From Saprospiraceae bacterium (GTDB taxonomy: Bacteria > Bacteroidota > Bacteroidia > Chitinophagales > Saprospiraceae), in contig JALHRR010000010.1 of assembly GCA_022841345.1 (NCBI GenBank), forward strand, positions 1 to 64,000: a stretch of DNA of 64,000 nt, given 5' to 3'. The notes under the pieces were generated by a model. That model was given only the letters and a program-made list of their open reading frames with translations, was not told the DNA's origin and did no database searches. Below, one piece after another: positions 1 through 8,359 of the stretch. Within the stretch, counting starts at the first letter, position 1. The number at the start of each line of letters is the position of its first letter. The position numbers and the translations under genes are program-made.

Positions 1-486
1 AGCCCCCTTTTTGCTAGTCTGGCATCTCCATACAGACTAGTGCCATGTAGTTTGTTCATGATGAGCGTTTTTTAGTCTGTTACAAATATAATAAATTATT
101 TATGTATAAACGCTAGCTTGGAAAGAGAGGGGAGTTGCGCAACTTCCTAAAAGGCTGCTCTCCTTTACCTTCCCACTGGAAAGACCTCAAGGGTCCACTA
201 CCTCACTCACAACTCCCACCCATCTATTTCCTTTCCCTTCAAAAGGGAAAGGGCAGGGATAGGGTTCACACACGAAACTTTTCACTCACACCGGCTGTTC
301 GCCAGAAGCCAGAAGCTAGAAGCTAGAAGCGGCTGTTAACTACCAACTTCTTCCCGGCTTTTCAAACTAGCAACCAGCAACCAGCAACTAGCAACCAGCA
401 ACTTCTTCCCAGCTGTTTTCTCGCAGCTCAAAGCTCGAAGCTCGGGGCTTATTCTTACCTTTACCTCTCAATCCGAATTCAAAAGC
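1..486. other. Repeat-rich spacer, no gene seen
   Basis: No convincing coding frame. The stretch starts with an inverted repeat (CTAGTCTG / CAGACTAG around 14-40), has a hairpin of CCTTTCCCTT / AAGGGAAAGG type at about 231-254, then short tandem words: AGAAGCC/AGAAGCT copies at about 303-331 and AACCAGC/AACTAGC copies at about 366-403, separated by (C)GGCTGTT or close variants at about 293, 331, 354 and 410. The same style of spacer recurs several times in the window. Confidence 0.6.
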
Positions 487-1929
487 ATGAAACATATAGA
501 TAATTATATCAACGGATCTTATGTTCCTCCTATCTCTGGCAATTACCACGAAAACTTCGAGCCCGCTACGGGCAAATCATACAGCAAAGTAGCAGACTCA
601 GATTCCGAAGATGTGGAGAAGGCTTATCAGGCAGCTTCTGCAGCTTTCCCTGCATGGAGCAAAACTTCTCTGGAGGAGAGATTTCTCATCATGAATCGCA
701 TCGCCGAAGGAATCGAACGCCGTCTTGAAATGCTTTCCATTGCAGAATCCATCGATAATGGAAAGCCTGTTTCACTGGCCCGCAAAATGGACATCCCCCG
801 TGCCGCTGCTAATTTTCGCTTTTTTGCAACAGCAGCCATGCAATTTGCCAGTGAATCTCACGAAATGCCCGGTACAGCGATCAATTATACACTGCGTCAG
901 CCGATAGGAGTAGTCGGATGTATTTCCCCCTGGAATCTTCCTATTTATTTATTTACCTGGAAAATCGCCCCCGCAATTGCCACAGGTAATACCGTTGTGG
1001 CCAAGCCCTCTGAGATGACCCCCATGACCGCATTTTTATTAGGAGAGATTTGCACAGAAGCCGGATTACCGCCCGGAGTGCTCAATATTGTGCAGGGACT
1101 GGGCCCATCTGCCGGTCAGGCCATTGTGAGTCATCCCGGTATCAAAGCCATTTCTTTCACCGGCGGCACTGCTACAGGAGCCCATATCGCTGCCTCAGCT
1201 GCTCCGGTTTTCAAAAAACTATCGCTTGAATTAGGCGGCAAAAATGCATTTATTGTTTTTGAAGACGCAGATTTTGACAGAGTTGTCAGCGAAGCCGTTC
1301 GCGCTTCTTTCAGCAATCAGGGCCAGATCTGTCTTTGCGGTTCCCGCATCATTGTCCAGGAATCTATTTTTGAAAAATTCAACAATGCTTTTGTGGAGAA
1401 GGTCAAACAACTCCGCATCGGCGATCCGCAGGATGAAAGCACGCAGATCGGAGCACTTGTTTCAGAAGCGCATTTCCAGAAAGTGAGCAGCTATATAGCT
1501 CTGGCAAAGTCCGAAGGAGGCAAGATTCTCACGGGAGGCCATCCAGTCAAGTTATCGGGCCGTTGTTCTGAAGGCTGGTTCCTCGAGCCTACAGTCATCA
1601 CTAGTCTCTCACAAAAATGCCGCACCAATCAGGAGGAAATCTTCGGCCCCGTCGTCACCATTCAATCCTTCAAAGACGAAGTTGAAGCACTTGCCCTTAC
1701 AAATGACACCCGATATGGCCTGGCCACATCCCTCTGGACCCGCGATCTCAGCCGTACCCATCGCATGAGCGCTGCTATCCAAAGCGGTATCATCTGGGTC
1801 AACTGCTGGTTGCTCCGCGATCTCCGCACCCCGTTCGGCGGCGTAAAAGACTCAGGTGTAGGACGCGAAGGAGGCTGGGAAGCCATGCGCTTCTTCACAG
1901 AAGCCAGGAATGTCTGCATCGCCTATTAA
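487..1929 (+). CDS. NAD(P)-dependent aldehyde dehydrogenase
   Basis: 480-residue ALDH-superfamily enzyme, full length for the family, oxidising an aldehyde to the acid with NAD(P)+ in the cytoplasm. Visible motifs are the oxyanion/cofactor segment SPWNLP near residues 147-152 (Asn150), the cofactor-binding VAKPSEMTP near 171-179, the Rossmann turn FTGGTATG near 224-231, the general base in LELGGKN (Glu248), the catalytic Cys282 in NQGQIC, and the EEIFGPV motif near 385. The overall style, with SPWNLPIYLFTWKIAPAIA, resembles the 2-hydroxymuconic-semialdehyde dehydrogenase/ALDH8 branch, but no catabolic neighbours confirm a substrate. The ATG fits the usual N-terminus. It stands alone between repeat-rich spacers. 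Confidence 0.93.
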   Translation: MKHIDNYINGSYVPPISGNYHENFEPATGKSYSKVADSDSEDVEKAYQAASAAFPAWSKTSLEERFLIMNRIAEGIERRLEMLSIAESIDNGKPVSLARKMDIPRAAANFRFFATAAMQFASESHEMPGTAINYTLRQPIGVVGCISPWNLPIYLFTWKIAPAIATGNTVVAKPSEMTPMTAFLLGEICTEAGLPPGVLNIVQGLGPSAGQAIVSHPGIKAISFTGGTATGAHIAASAAPVFKKLSLELGGKNAFIVFEDADFDRVVSEAVRASFSNQGQICLCGSRIIVQESIFEKFNNAFVEKVKQLRIGDPQDESTQIGALVSEAHFQKVSSYIALAKSEGGKILTGGHPVKLSGRCSEGWFLEPTVITSLSQKCRTNQEEIFGPVVTIQSFKDEVEALALTNDTRYGLATSLWTRDLSRTHRMSAAIQSGIIWVNCWLLRDLRTPFGGVKDSGVGREGGWEAMRFFTEARNVCIAY

Positions 1930-1954
1930 CCCCAAAAAATACATTTGGGCGTGC

Positions 1955-2038
1955 CCGATATCCATTGAAACTATCACTCAGCTGACTAGGTGTAACGGTC
2001 ATTTCAGCCCACAATAAATGATCCGGAATGGATATCGG
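1955..2038. repeat. 12-bp inverted repeat pair in a GGGCGTGCCC-type element
   Basis: CCGATATCCATT at 1955-1966 is answered by AATGGATATCGG at 2027-2038. It sits just after TTTGGGCGTGCCCG. A related-looking start, TTTGGGCGTCCCCC, occurs at about 21633 and is also followed by a GGTCG-rich stretch, so these may be two diverged copies of one intergenic element. Confidence 0.5.
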
Positions 2039-2176
2039 TCGCTCCCTTTCATGGTTCACTTCGTTCCGCCCCCAATGCCTTGGCGGGCCTGTCGCTTTGC
2101 GCCAGCATTCCAGGCAGCTCACGCAATAGCAACTTCTGTTTATTTTACACTTTCAACGAATTAAGGCTGTTTCAAT

Positions 2177-2214
2177 CAGCGATTTTGCGAATTCGCGAAT
2201 TCGCAAAATCGCTG
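2177..2214. repeat. 38-bp perfect palindrome
   Basis: The 38 bases from CAGCGATTTTGCG to CGCAAAATCGCTG read the same on both strands with no central spacer; the centre is TTCGCGAA. It lies in a non-coding spacer downstream of the aldehyde dehydrogenase and follows a GGCTGTTTCA word. It has no U-run and is not an obvious terminator. Confidence 0.8.
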
Positions 2215-2384
2215 TTTAGAAATTCATTCGTCTGTACGACTTTCAACTTCTCCCCGGCTGTTCACTCATCATTCATAATTCATAACTCACAACTCATCGG
2301 TTTCAGTTACGAGCGCATTCACCACTCACACCTGACTGCCACTACATTTTTTTGCAGCTATTTCCGGAGGTTTGTCGAAGCGAG

Positions 2385-2539
2385 GTGATGTTTTTCTGCG
2401 CCTATGGCTTGAAAAGTGATGTTTTTCCAGGAGACAAGCCCTGAAAAAGTGATACCGAGGTTCGTTTCACTCACTATGGCACAAGTGTCTTACAACTTTT
2501 TTCAGCTCGCTTCAAAAGTTGCAAGGTGATGGCTGGCGC
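2385..2539. repeat. Hairpin array punctuated by GTGAT, copy A
   Basis: GTGAT occurs at 2385, 2416, 2449 and 2526. Between the words lie unrelated small inverted repeats: TTTTTC/GAAAA (2391-2415), TTTTT-CAGG/CCTG-AAAAA (2422-2448) and CAACTTTT/AAAAGTTG (2493-2521). The array ends with GGTGATGGCTGGCGC (2525-2539), matched by GGTGACAGCTGGCGC at the end of the array near 3.7 kb. Confidence 0.55.
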
Positions 2540-2982
2540 AAAAAACAAGTGGGCAACTTCTTTCGCGAGGTGCCCTTTTGTTCTACTCGCGATCCTTTGG
2601 ACCCGGCTGTTCAGACAGGAGCTAGAAGCCAGATACCAGAAGCAATAAGCGGCTGTTTCCACACTCTGCTCGAAGTAGCTTTCAGCTACGAGCACTCTCA
2701 CCACCCACACCCGGCTGATCACTCATCATTCTTAACTCAAAACTCATAACTCCTCCCCGGCTGTTCACTTACGACTTACTACTTACCCCTTAACCCTTTT
2801 CGGCTGTTCAACTCATAACTCACAACTCTCGTAAGTTCCTTGTTTTCAATAATTTACATCATTTTACATTGCAGGAATATTGTTTTCCATTTTTCTCTGT
2901 CATGAAATTGTCATAAACAATGAATGAAAATCCGTAGGATCAATGCCTGCGTTAGTAAGGGCAAATCAAAAAATTCAATATT

Positions 2983-3528
2983 ATGAAAACCAGTTTATTT
3001 TTGGCAATCGCCATCCTGTTCAGCACCATGACCCTTTCTGCACAAACAGTTATGGTGGGTGGAGAAAAAATGTATGCAAACAAAGACATCATTGACAATG
3101 CTGTCAATTCAAAAGATCACACTACACTTGTAGCAGCAGTTAAAGCCGCAGGTTTGGTAGAGACTTTAAAAGGTAAAGGTCCTTTCACTGTTTTCGCACC
3201 AAATGATGCAGCATTTGCAAAACTACCTGAAGGAACAGTAGGTACATTAGTGAAGCCTGAAAACAAAGCAACACTTACAGCTATCCTTACTTACCATGTG
3301 GTTTCAGGAAAGTATGACTATGACACAATTGCCAAAGCGATCAAAGACGGAAAAGGTAAGGCAGTATTAACTACTGTAAACGGTGGCAAACTTACCGCTT
3401 CTATGAACGGACCAAAAAATGTTGTGTTGACAGACGAAAAAGGAAACACGTCTAATATCAGCACTTACGACGTAATGCAAAGCAATGGAGTAATCCATGT
3501 AATTGACTCAGTTGTTATGCCGAAGTAA
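2983..3528 (+). CDS. Secreted fasciclin (FAS1) domain protein
   Basis: 181 residues: a typical signal peptide (basic start, hydrophobic core, cleavage after LSAQ near residue 21), then a single FAS1 domain covering the rest. The FAS1 hallmarks are visible: FTVFAPNDAAFAKLP in the first conserved block, LTYHVVSGKY in the middle and the terminal NGVIHVIDSVVMP. FAS1 domains act as extracellular or periplasmic adhesion and ligand-binding modules; no specific ligand can be read from sequence. The ATG precedes the signal peptide directly. A strong terminator follows, so it is probably a monocistronic transcript. Confidence 0.93.
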   Translation: MKTSLFLAIAILFSTMTLSAQTVMVGGEKMYANKDIIDNAVNSKDHTTLVAAVKAAGLVETLKGKGPFTVFAPNDAAFAKLPEGTVGTLVKPENKATLTAILTYHVVSGKYDYDTIAKAIKDGKGKAVLTTVNGGKLTASMNGPKNVVLTDEKGNTSNISTYDVMQSNGVIHVIDSVVMPK

Positions 3529-3551
3529 TCGGGGTTGACTTCGGTATCAGA

Positions 3552-3586
3552 GCCGGTTGGTGCATTGCATCAGCCGGTTTTTTTTA
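3552..3586 (+). terminator. Rho-independent terminator of the FAS1 gene
   Basis: The stem CCGGTTGG...TCAGCCGG, with an inner TGCA/TGCA pair, is followed by a run of eight T. It starts about 24 nt after the FAS1 stop codon. Confidence 0.8.
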
Positions 3587-3626
3587 TTATGGTAAAGAAC
3601 GCAACACCAGCTTTAGTCGTAAAACA

Positions 3627-3750
3627 GTGACGACACTTCCCCGCTTCGCCGGTGAAGTGGTGACGCCTTTTTACTATCGTAAAAAGGTGACATCTCCGAA
3701 ATAAATTGACTGCTTTGCAGCCAATTTATTTCGGAGGTGACAGCTGGCGC
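3627..3750. repeat. Hairpin array punctuated by GTGAC, copy B
   Basis: GTGAC occurs at 3627, 3660, 3687 and 3737. The three intervals each contain a different inverted repeat: CACTTC/GAAGTG (3634-3659), CCTTTTTAC/GTAAAAAGG (3666-3687), and a 15-bp perfect stem CTCCGAAATAAATTG / CAATTTATTTCGGAG (3694-3736) with a nested CTGC/GCAG in its loop. The array ends with GGTGACAGCTGGCGC (3736-3750), which matches the end of the array near 2.5 kb. Confidence 0.6.
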
Positions 3751-4363
3751 TTAATATTTGCAGGCAAGTATCAGTGCCCATACATGCTCGAAGTAACTTT
3801 CAGCAACGAGCACACACTCCACTCAAACCCGGCTGTTTTCTCCTTGCTAGCTGCTCAAAGCATTCAACTTCCATCAGATTCCCTGGCTTCATTTCTTACA
3901 TATTCTTCCGGCTGTTTGGCTTTTACACTCATAATACGATGGTCGAAGTCTTTGACTTCGATCCCATATTTCATGAATTTTTAATTCATCTACGACAAAA
4001 TCACTTCTTTACTCAAAATGGCCGTTCATTGGCTGTTTACGCTTTCCCGGCTGTTTCATTGGCTGTTTAATTCACCAATTCACCAACTCACCAATTCACC
4101 AATTCACCAACTCACTAATTCACCAACTCACCAACTCACTAATTCACCACTTCACCCATTCGGAGGTTCAACTGGCTGTTCCAGTGGTTGTTCATTTTCT
4201 CCCCAAAGCTTTGGGATCAACTTTCCTCTTTCAACTTTCAATTTTCAACTAACTACGGCTGTTTACGCTTCAACCTTTAAAACACTTACCGCTTAACCGG
4301 CTTTTCAATCTGATCCGCTCAAATATCTCAAAACTGAATCTGTTTTTACAATTCCCCTTCTTG
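3751..4363. repeat. Low-complexity spacer with TTCACCAA tandem repeat
   Basis: No gene seen. A tandem repeat of TTCACCAA/CTCACCAA/CTCACTAA octamers runs from about 4070 to 4160. GGCTGTT words occur at about 3831, 3908, 4027, 4048, 4060, 4173 and 4257. Small palindromes include TCGAAGTC-TTT-GACTTCGA near 3945, ATGAATT-TTT-AATTCAT near 3972, and CCCCAAAGCTTTGGG at 4201-4215, a one-base-short form of the 18-bp palindrome found elsewhere. Confidence 0.6.
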
Positions 4364-4371
4364 TAATTTTG
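4364..4371 (+). promoter_or_regulatory. -7 box of the GNAT-DinB gene
   Basis: TAATTTTG matches the Bacteroidota -7 consensus TAnnTTTG and lies 31 nt before the ATG at 4403. No clear TTTG is seen at -33. Confidence 0.5.
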
Positions 4372-4402
4372 TGCCTATATTTATGCTATAATTACATCAT
4401 CA

Positions 4403-5353
4403 ATGACCGCATCTATCAGCATCCGTCCTTTTGAAAGTCAGTACAGATCACATTTTGAAAGGCTTAACAGGATATGGCTCGAAGGATACGGACTCTTTGA
4501 AGATATTGATGCTACAGTACTAACAAATCCTGAAAAACATATCCTCGACCCCGGAGGAGAAATATACTTTGCATTCGCCGATCAACAAATTGTAGGAACT
4601 GTAGCCCTTGTGCCCATGCCAAATGGTGAATGGGAACTCACCAAACTGGCAGTAGATCCGAAATTCCGCGGACATGGTATTGGTAAAGCCATCATGCTGC
4701 ACATCCATCAGGCTGCGCTTGAAAAAGGATTGTCCAGCATTATCCTTTACTCCCAAACAATGCTCGAACCGGCAATCCGACTGTATCGCAAACTTGGATA
4801 TTATGAAGTTCCGGTAGATCAGTTGAAATATGCCCGTTGCGATATCAAGATGGAAATTCCATTGACCGGCGCATTTTCAAAAGAGATGCTCGAAATCTGG
4901 AAAAAAAGATTTTCTGAAGGCCCCGATTTATTGGAAAAAACCCTGAAAAACATCCCAAAGGAAATCTACAACTGGCAGGGACCCGACGGCAAATGGACCA
5001 TACAGCAAAACATCATCCACCTCGCTGACTCCGAGGCCAACTCTTACATCCGCCTGAGAAGAGGATTAGCAGAATCAGGAAAAGCAGTACTCGGATACGA
5101 TCAGGAGGCCTGGGCTTCTAATCTATTTTATGAAAAACAATCCGCCGACGACGCTATCCAATTATTTCGTCTCATGAGAAAAATGAGCTCAGCTCTGATA
5201 GAAAATATCCCTGATGAATCTTGGACCCGGAACACAATCAATCATTCAGAAAACGGCACAATGACCCTCTACGATTGGCTTCGAATCTACGCCCATCACA
5301 ATCATACCGGACAAATCACACGAGTATATAAACTTTGGACCTCTCTTCAATAA
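4403..5353 (+). CDS. GNAT acetyltransferase fused to a DinB-like domain
   Basis: 316 residues in two parts. Residues about 1-155 are a GNAT N-acetyltransferase fold; the acetyl-CoA pyrophosphate loop is LAVDPKFRGHGIGKAIM near 92-108 and the C-terminal strand holds AIRLYRKLGYYEV. Residues about 165-316 are a DinB/YfiT-like four-helix bundle; the metal-ligand histidines are likely in IIHLADSE near 205-212 and AHHNHTGQI near 297-305. The domain pairing is unusual but the frame is continuous, so it is one polypeptide. Substrate unknown. A -7 box lies just upstream and two other DinB-family genes are in this window. Confidence 0.85.
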   Translation: MTASISIRPFESQYRSHFERLNRIWLEGYGLFEDIDATVLTNPEKHILDPGGEIYFAFADQQIVGTVALVPMPNGEWELTKLAVDPKFRGHGIGKAIMLHIHQAALEKGLSSIILYSQTMLEPAIRLYRKLGYYEVPVDQLKYARCDIKMEIPLTGAFSKEMLEIWKKRFSEGPDLLEKTLKNIPKEIYNWQGPDGKWTIQQNIIHLADSEANSYIRLRRGLAESGKAVLGYDQEAWASNLFYEKQSADDAIQLFRLMRKMSSALIENIPDESWTRNTINHSENGTMTLYDWLRIYAHHNHTGQITRVYKLWTSLQ

Positions 5354-5655
5354 ATAAAATATATAAATAACTGTTCTTCAATTCGATAAACCTGAAAACT
5401 GATCCCCAAAGCTTTGGGGACTGAAAACTGAAAACTGAAATCTTCTCACACACAACTCCCACAACTCGCTACCATCCTGTTTTATTCGCTAATTTGCTAA
5501 TTCGCTAATTCGCTACACACTCTCACTCTTTCCCCACACTTAGCTTAAACGCTTAACCTATTCAACGCTTAAACGGCTGTTCCAATCGTAATTCGTAAAT
5601 CGTAATTCGTAAATTTCTCTCACGCACCATTTCTTCACTTAAATATCAAAACCAC
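5354..5655. repeat. Spacer with CTGAAAA, TTCGCTAA and CGTAATT tandem words
   Basis: No gene seen. CTGAAAA tandem copies flank the 18-bp palindrome TCCCCAAAGCTTTGGGGA at 5403-5420. TTCGCTAA copies occur at about 5486-5515, then CGTAATT/CGTAAAT copies at about 5586-5618, separated by GGCTGTTC near 5575. Confidence 0.65.
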
Positions 5656-6720
5656 ATGTACCCACTCACCGCCTTCCAAATCACAAAAGTCACCGAATCA
5701 AGACTAAAGCCCGGAATGTTGGATCAACCTGTTTTTGGTCAATTACCAACAGACCATATGTTCATGGCAAGATTTAGGAACGGACAGTGGGAACAAGGAG
5801 AAATTTTACCTTTTCAGCCTATACAATTGAGTCCTTTTACCTCTTGTTTGCATTATGCACAGACAGTTTTTGAAGGAATGAAAGCATTCAGGATGCAAGA
5901 TGGCAATGTGAATATTTTCAGATTGGACAGACATCATACCAGATTAGAATTATCATTGAAGCGAATGGCTATGCCTGCTTTACCTCAGGAACTTTTTCAG
6001 GAATCTATCCTGCAATTATTGGATCTTGACAGAGATTGGGTTCCGGGAGCTGAGGATTCTGCTTTATATGTAAGACCATTTGTATTTGCCTCAGAAGCTC
6101 AGGTGGGAGCAAAACCTGCATCAGAATTTTTATTCATGGTCGTTTGTTTTCCTGTAGTTCCTCTCTTTCAAAAATCAATCAGAGTAAAAGTAGAAACACA
6201 CTACAGAAGGGCAGCTCCGGGTGGAACAGGTGCGGCCAAATGTGGCGGCAATTATGCTGGCTCATTTTATCCGACCAAACTGGCACTCGAACAAGGATTC
6301 CAGCAGGTTATCTGGACAGATGGCAGTCCTGAGTTTCATGTAGAGGAATCAGGGACTATGAATCTGATGTTTGTGATCGACGGAAAACTAGTCACACCTC
6401 CTTTGTCCGATACGATATTGGATGGAATCACGAGAGATTCTCTTTTACATATCGCCAGGGCGGAAGGCATTCCTGTGGATGAACGGCAGATTTCCACAGT
6501 GGAGCTGTTTGAAGCATTCGACAAAGGAATTTTACAGGAAGCATTCGGAGCAGGAACTGCTGCAGTCGTAGCTCCAATAAGTGAAATAGTCTGGGATGAT
6601 CGCAGTATCCATTTACCTGAAGTATCCGCGGAAAGCATTCAAATGCGCCTTAAAAGAAATTTGGAGAACATTCGACGCGGAAATACAAATGATCCCTTTG
6701 GATGGAATAATATCGTTTGA
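5656..6720 (+). CDS. ilvE: Branched-chain-amino-acid aminotransferase
   Basis: 354-residue fold-type IV PLP enzyme of the larger (BCAT group II) class. It interconverts Leu/Ile/Val and their 2-oxo acids with glutamate/2-oxoglutarate in the cytoplasm. Visible: LHYAQTVFEGMKAFR near 65-79, YVRPFVFASE near 138-147, the PLP lysine in GGTGAAKCGGNYA (Lys195), VEESGTMNLMFV near 233-244, GITRDSLL near 262-269, and the terminal GTAAVVAPI block. It stands alone, with no other ilv genes in the window. Confidence 0.95.
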   Translation: MYPLTAFQITKVTESRLKPGMLDQPVFGQLPTDHMFMARFRNGQWEQGEILPFQPIQLSPFTSCLHYAQTVFEGMKAFRMQDGNVNIFRLDRHHTRLELSLKRMAMPALPQELFQESILQLLDLDRDWVPGAEDSALYVRPFVFASEAQVGAKPASEFLFMVVCFPVVPLFQKSIRVKVETHYRRAAPGGTGAAKCGGNYAGSFYPTKLALEQGFQQVIWTDGSPEFHVEESGTMNLMFVIDGKLVTPPLSDTILDGITRDSLLHIARAEGIPVDERQISTVELFEAFDKGILQEAFGAGTAAVVAPISEIVWDDRSIHLPEVSAESIQMRLKRNLENIRRGNTNDPFGWNNIV

Positions 6721-7149
6721 CTAGGGCCGCTGAAAAACTCTTATAGGAAACTTTAGCAGGTATGAAGTTGGAATTATCGCGCCTTTGAGATGAGCGACTA
6801 AAAAAAGTACTAAATGTACTTTTTGCAGGAGCGAACCGAACATCAAGTGAGCCCTGCGATCGCTGATGTGAGGCTACTCTAAACTAGAATAGTACACCTA
6901 GCGCAGCGAAAACGCATTTTTAGGATTAGGCTCAACAGCGCGAATGGTTTTTGCTTACTTTTTGCCATTTCAAAAAGTAAGAGCCCCACCGGCTTGAGGT
7001 GAATTAGAAGTAATCAATTCGAATATACTTTCTTGAAACTCTAAACCTAGCTTTCAAGATTTAGAGGAATAAGATTCCCTTCAGGTACAAGCTTTTTTAC
7101 TACTTTGTAATTACATCCTTTCACCAACATTACTTAAAATCAAATTAAA
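6721..7149. repeat. Dispersed structured element, copy 1
   Basis: Non-coding. Contains stem 1 AAAAAGTAC-TAAAT-GTACTTTTT (6802-6824), then GCGAACCGA, stem 2 ACATC...GATGT closing before GAGGCTAC (about 6840-6876), the block GCGAAAACGCATTTTTAGG (about 6905), stem 3 CTTACTTTTTG/CAAAAAGTAAG (6954-6981) and a tail AGCCCCACCGGCTTGAGG followed by TGAATTAGAAGTAA. The same blocks recur at 8.75-9.29, 20.7-21.0 and 23.5-24.0 kb, and partly at 16.5 and 35.8 kb. Confidence 0.75.
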
Positions 7150-7713
7150 ATGGAAACTCTCTCATCCAATTATTTGGAAAGCCTCCGCAAGCAATTTCAA
7201 TACTATAAAAAACTTGCAGATCAATCCATCCACAGATTGAATGAAGAACAATTACGCTGGCAATTCAATCCGGAAAGCAACTCTATCGCTATCATCATGC
7301 GGCATATTGCAGGAAATTTACATTCGCGATTCACCGATTTCCTGACTAGTGACGGAGAAAAACCGTGGCGCAACAGAGATCAGGAATTTGAAGCACCTTT
7401 ACTTACTTATGAGGAATTGCTTGATTATTGGGAACAAGGCTGGAGGATACTCTTTGAAGCAGTTGACATTTGTAAATCTGAAAATCTGGAAAAGCTGGTT
7501 TATATCCGCAATGAAGGACATACCATCATGGAAGCTTTCAATCGCCAATTGGCACATTATCCATACCACATCGGACAGATCGTATACATTGCCAGAATGA
7601 TACAGGGAGAATCCTGGCAAAGCCTCTCCATTCCGAAAAACCAATCAGCTTCCTACAATCAGGAAAAATTTGATCAGGACAAAGGAAGAAGACATTTCAC
7701 TGATGGAGTGTAA
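7150..7713 (+). CDS. DinB-superfamily protein (DUF1572-like)
   Basis: 187 residues, all helical. IIMRHIAGNLHSRF near 49-62 and RQLAHYPYHIGQIVYIARM near 132-150 supply the histidines expected of a metal-binding DinB four-helix bundle; the pattern fits the DUF1572 branch. The terminal segment after SIPKNQSASYN is charged and probably flexible. Function in this branch is unknown: DinB-like proteins include thiol-dependent transferases and damage-inducible proteins. It is convergent with the AbiEii-like gene 19 nt downstream. The ATG at 7150 gives the usual length. Confidence 0.8.
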   Translation: METLSSNYLESLRKQFQYYKKLADQSIHRLNEEQLRWQFNPESNSIAIIMRHIAGNLHSRFTDFLTSDGEKPWRNRDQEFEAPLLTYEELLDYWEQGWRILFEAVDICKSENLEKLVYIRNEGHTIMEAFNRQLAHYPYHIGQIVYIARMIQGESWQSLSIPKNQSASYNQEKFDQDKGRRHFTDGV

Positions 7714-7732
7714 TAGGATCGAAAAGGCTGTT

Positions 7733-8359
7733 TTAAACCAAATACTCCCTCACCTTCCCCGAAATAAAAGCCTTCACACTCTCCCAGCTTTGCCCTTTTA
7801 AACTAACCGGATCTTCACTTTCATCCGCATCGACATAATAGGTGAGCGCCTGAGGCACTGAAATCAATAGATTCTGAGTGGAATACTTCTCCTTGTGAAA
7901 ATTGACAAAATCTGCTACTGTATAATGCTGCAATAATTCAGCCACATCCCAGAAATCCTTCTTTTTACCTCTATTTAGAATTGCCTGAACCTTCATCGCA
8001 ATAATATCTTCTGTTGAGAAAAAGCGAATACCGTCAATCACCATGATTTTCCTTATTAATGGATGAGGATGACGAATTATATCTAGCTTCACATTATTCA
8101 CAAAACCCATCACTCCGAATCTGGGATTTATTGATCTGCTCACAAAATCTTCACCAAATTTATTAATTAGGGCATGGATTACTTCATCGGTTTCAAATGG
8201 GACATTTGAAAATAAGTCCAAATCTTCTGAAATTCTGTGCCCAAAATGAAGCGATAATGCAGTTCCTCCCACTAATGAAAAATCAGAGAGTTCAGGAATT
8301 GACTGCACTTCCTTTAATATGGAAAAAGTGTGGGGTTCGACTGTCTCAAGGTGTAGCAT
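7733..8359 (-). CDS. AbiEii-type nucleotidyltransferase, putative toxin
   Basis: 208 residues. LVGGTALSLHFGHRISEDLDLF near 28-49 carries the GG...D-x-D nucleotidyltransferase signature of the AbiEii/MNT family, and KLDIIRHPHP near 91-100 fits the third acidic position. AbiEii proteins are toxin halves of type IV toxin-antitoxin or abortive-infection pairs that transfer nucleotides to cellular targets. The start overlaps the end of the upstream DUF6922-like gene by 46 nt, so the two are translationally linked. The target cannot be read from sequence. Confidence 0.85.
   Translation of the reverse strand: MLHLETVEPHTFSILKEVQSIPELSDFSLVGGTALSLHFGHRISEDLDLFSNVPFETDEVIHALINKFGEDFVSRSINPRFGVMGFVNNVKLDIIRHPHPLIRKIMVIDGIRFFSTEDIIAMKVQAILNRGKKKDFWDVAELLQHYTVADFVNFHKEKYSTQNLLISVPQALTYYVDADESEDPVSLKGQSWESVKAFISGKVREYLV

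Larger units (their letters stand above)
1930..2982. other. Long repeat-rich spacer
   Basis: About 1 kb without a credible gene. It holds an element beginning TTTGGGCGTGCCCG (about 1945) with a 12-bp inverted repeat, a 38-bp perfect palindrome, an array of hairpins punctuated by GTGAT (2385-2539), and short tandem words of the CATAACTCACAACTC kind at 2266-2300, 2714-2750 and 2808-2830 separated by GGCTGTT at about 2258, 2608, 2652, 2757 and 2799. Confidence 0.6.

Noticed and set aside
4070-4160. TTCACCAA tandem repeat considered as a coding repeat
   Set aside because: Units vary in length and the frame has no start or stop context; it fits a microsatellite-type spacer.
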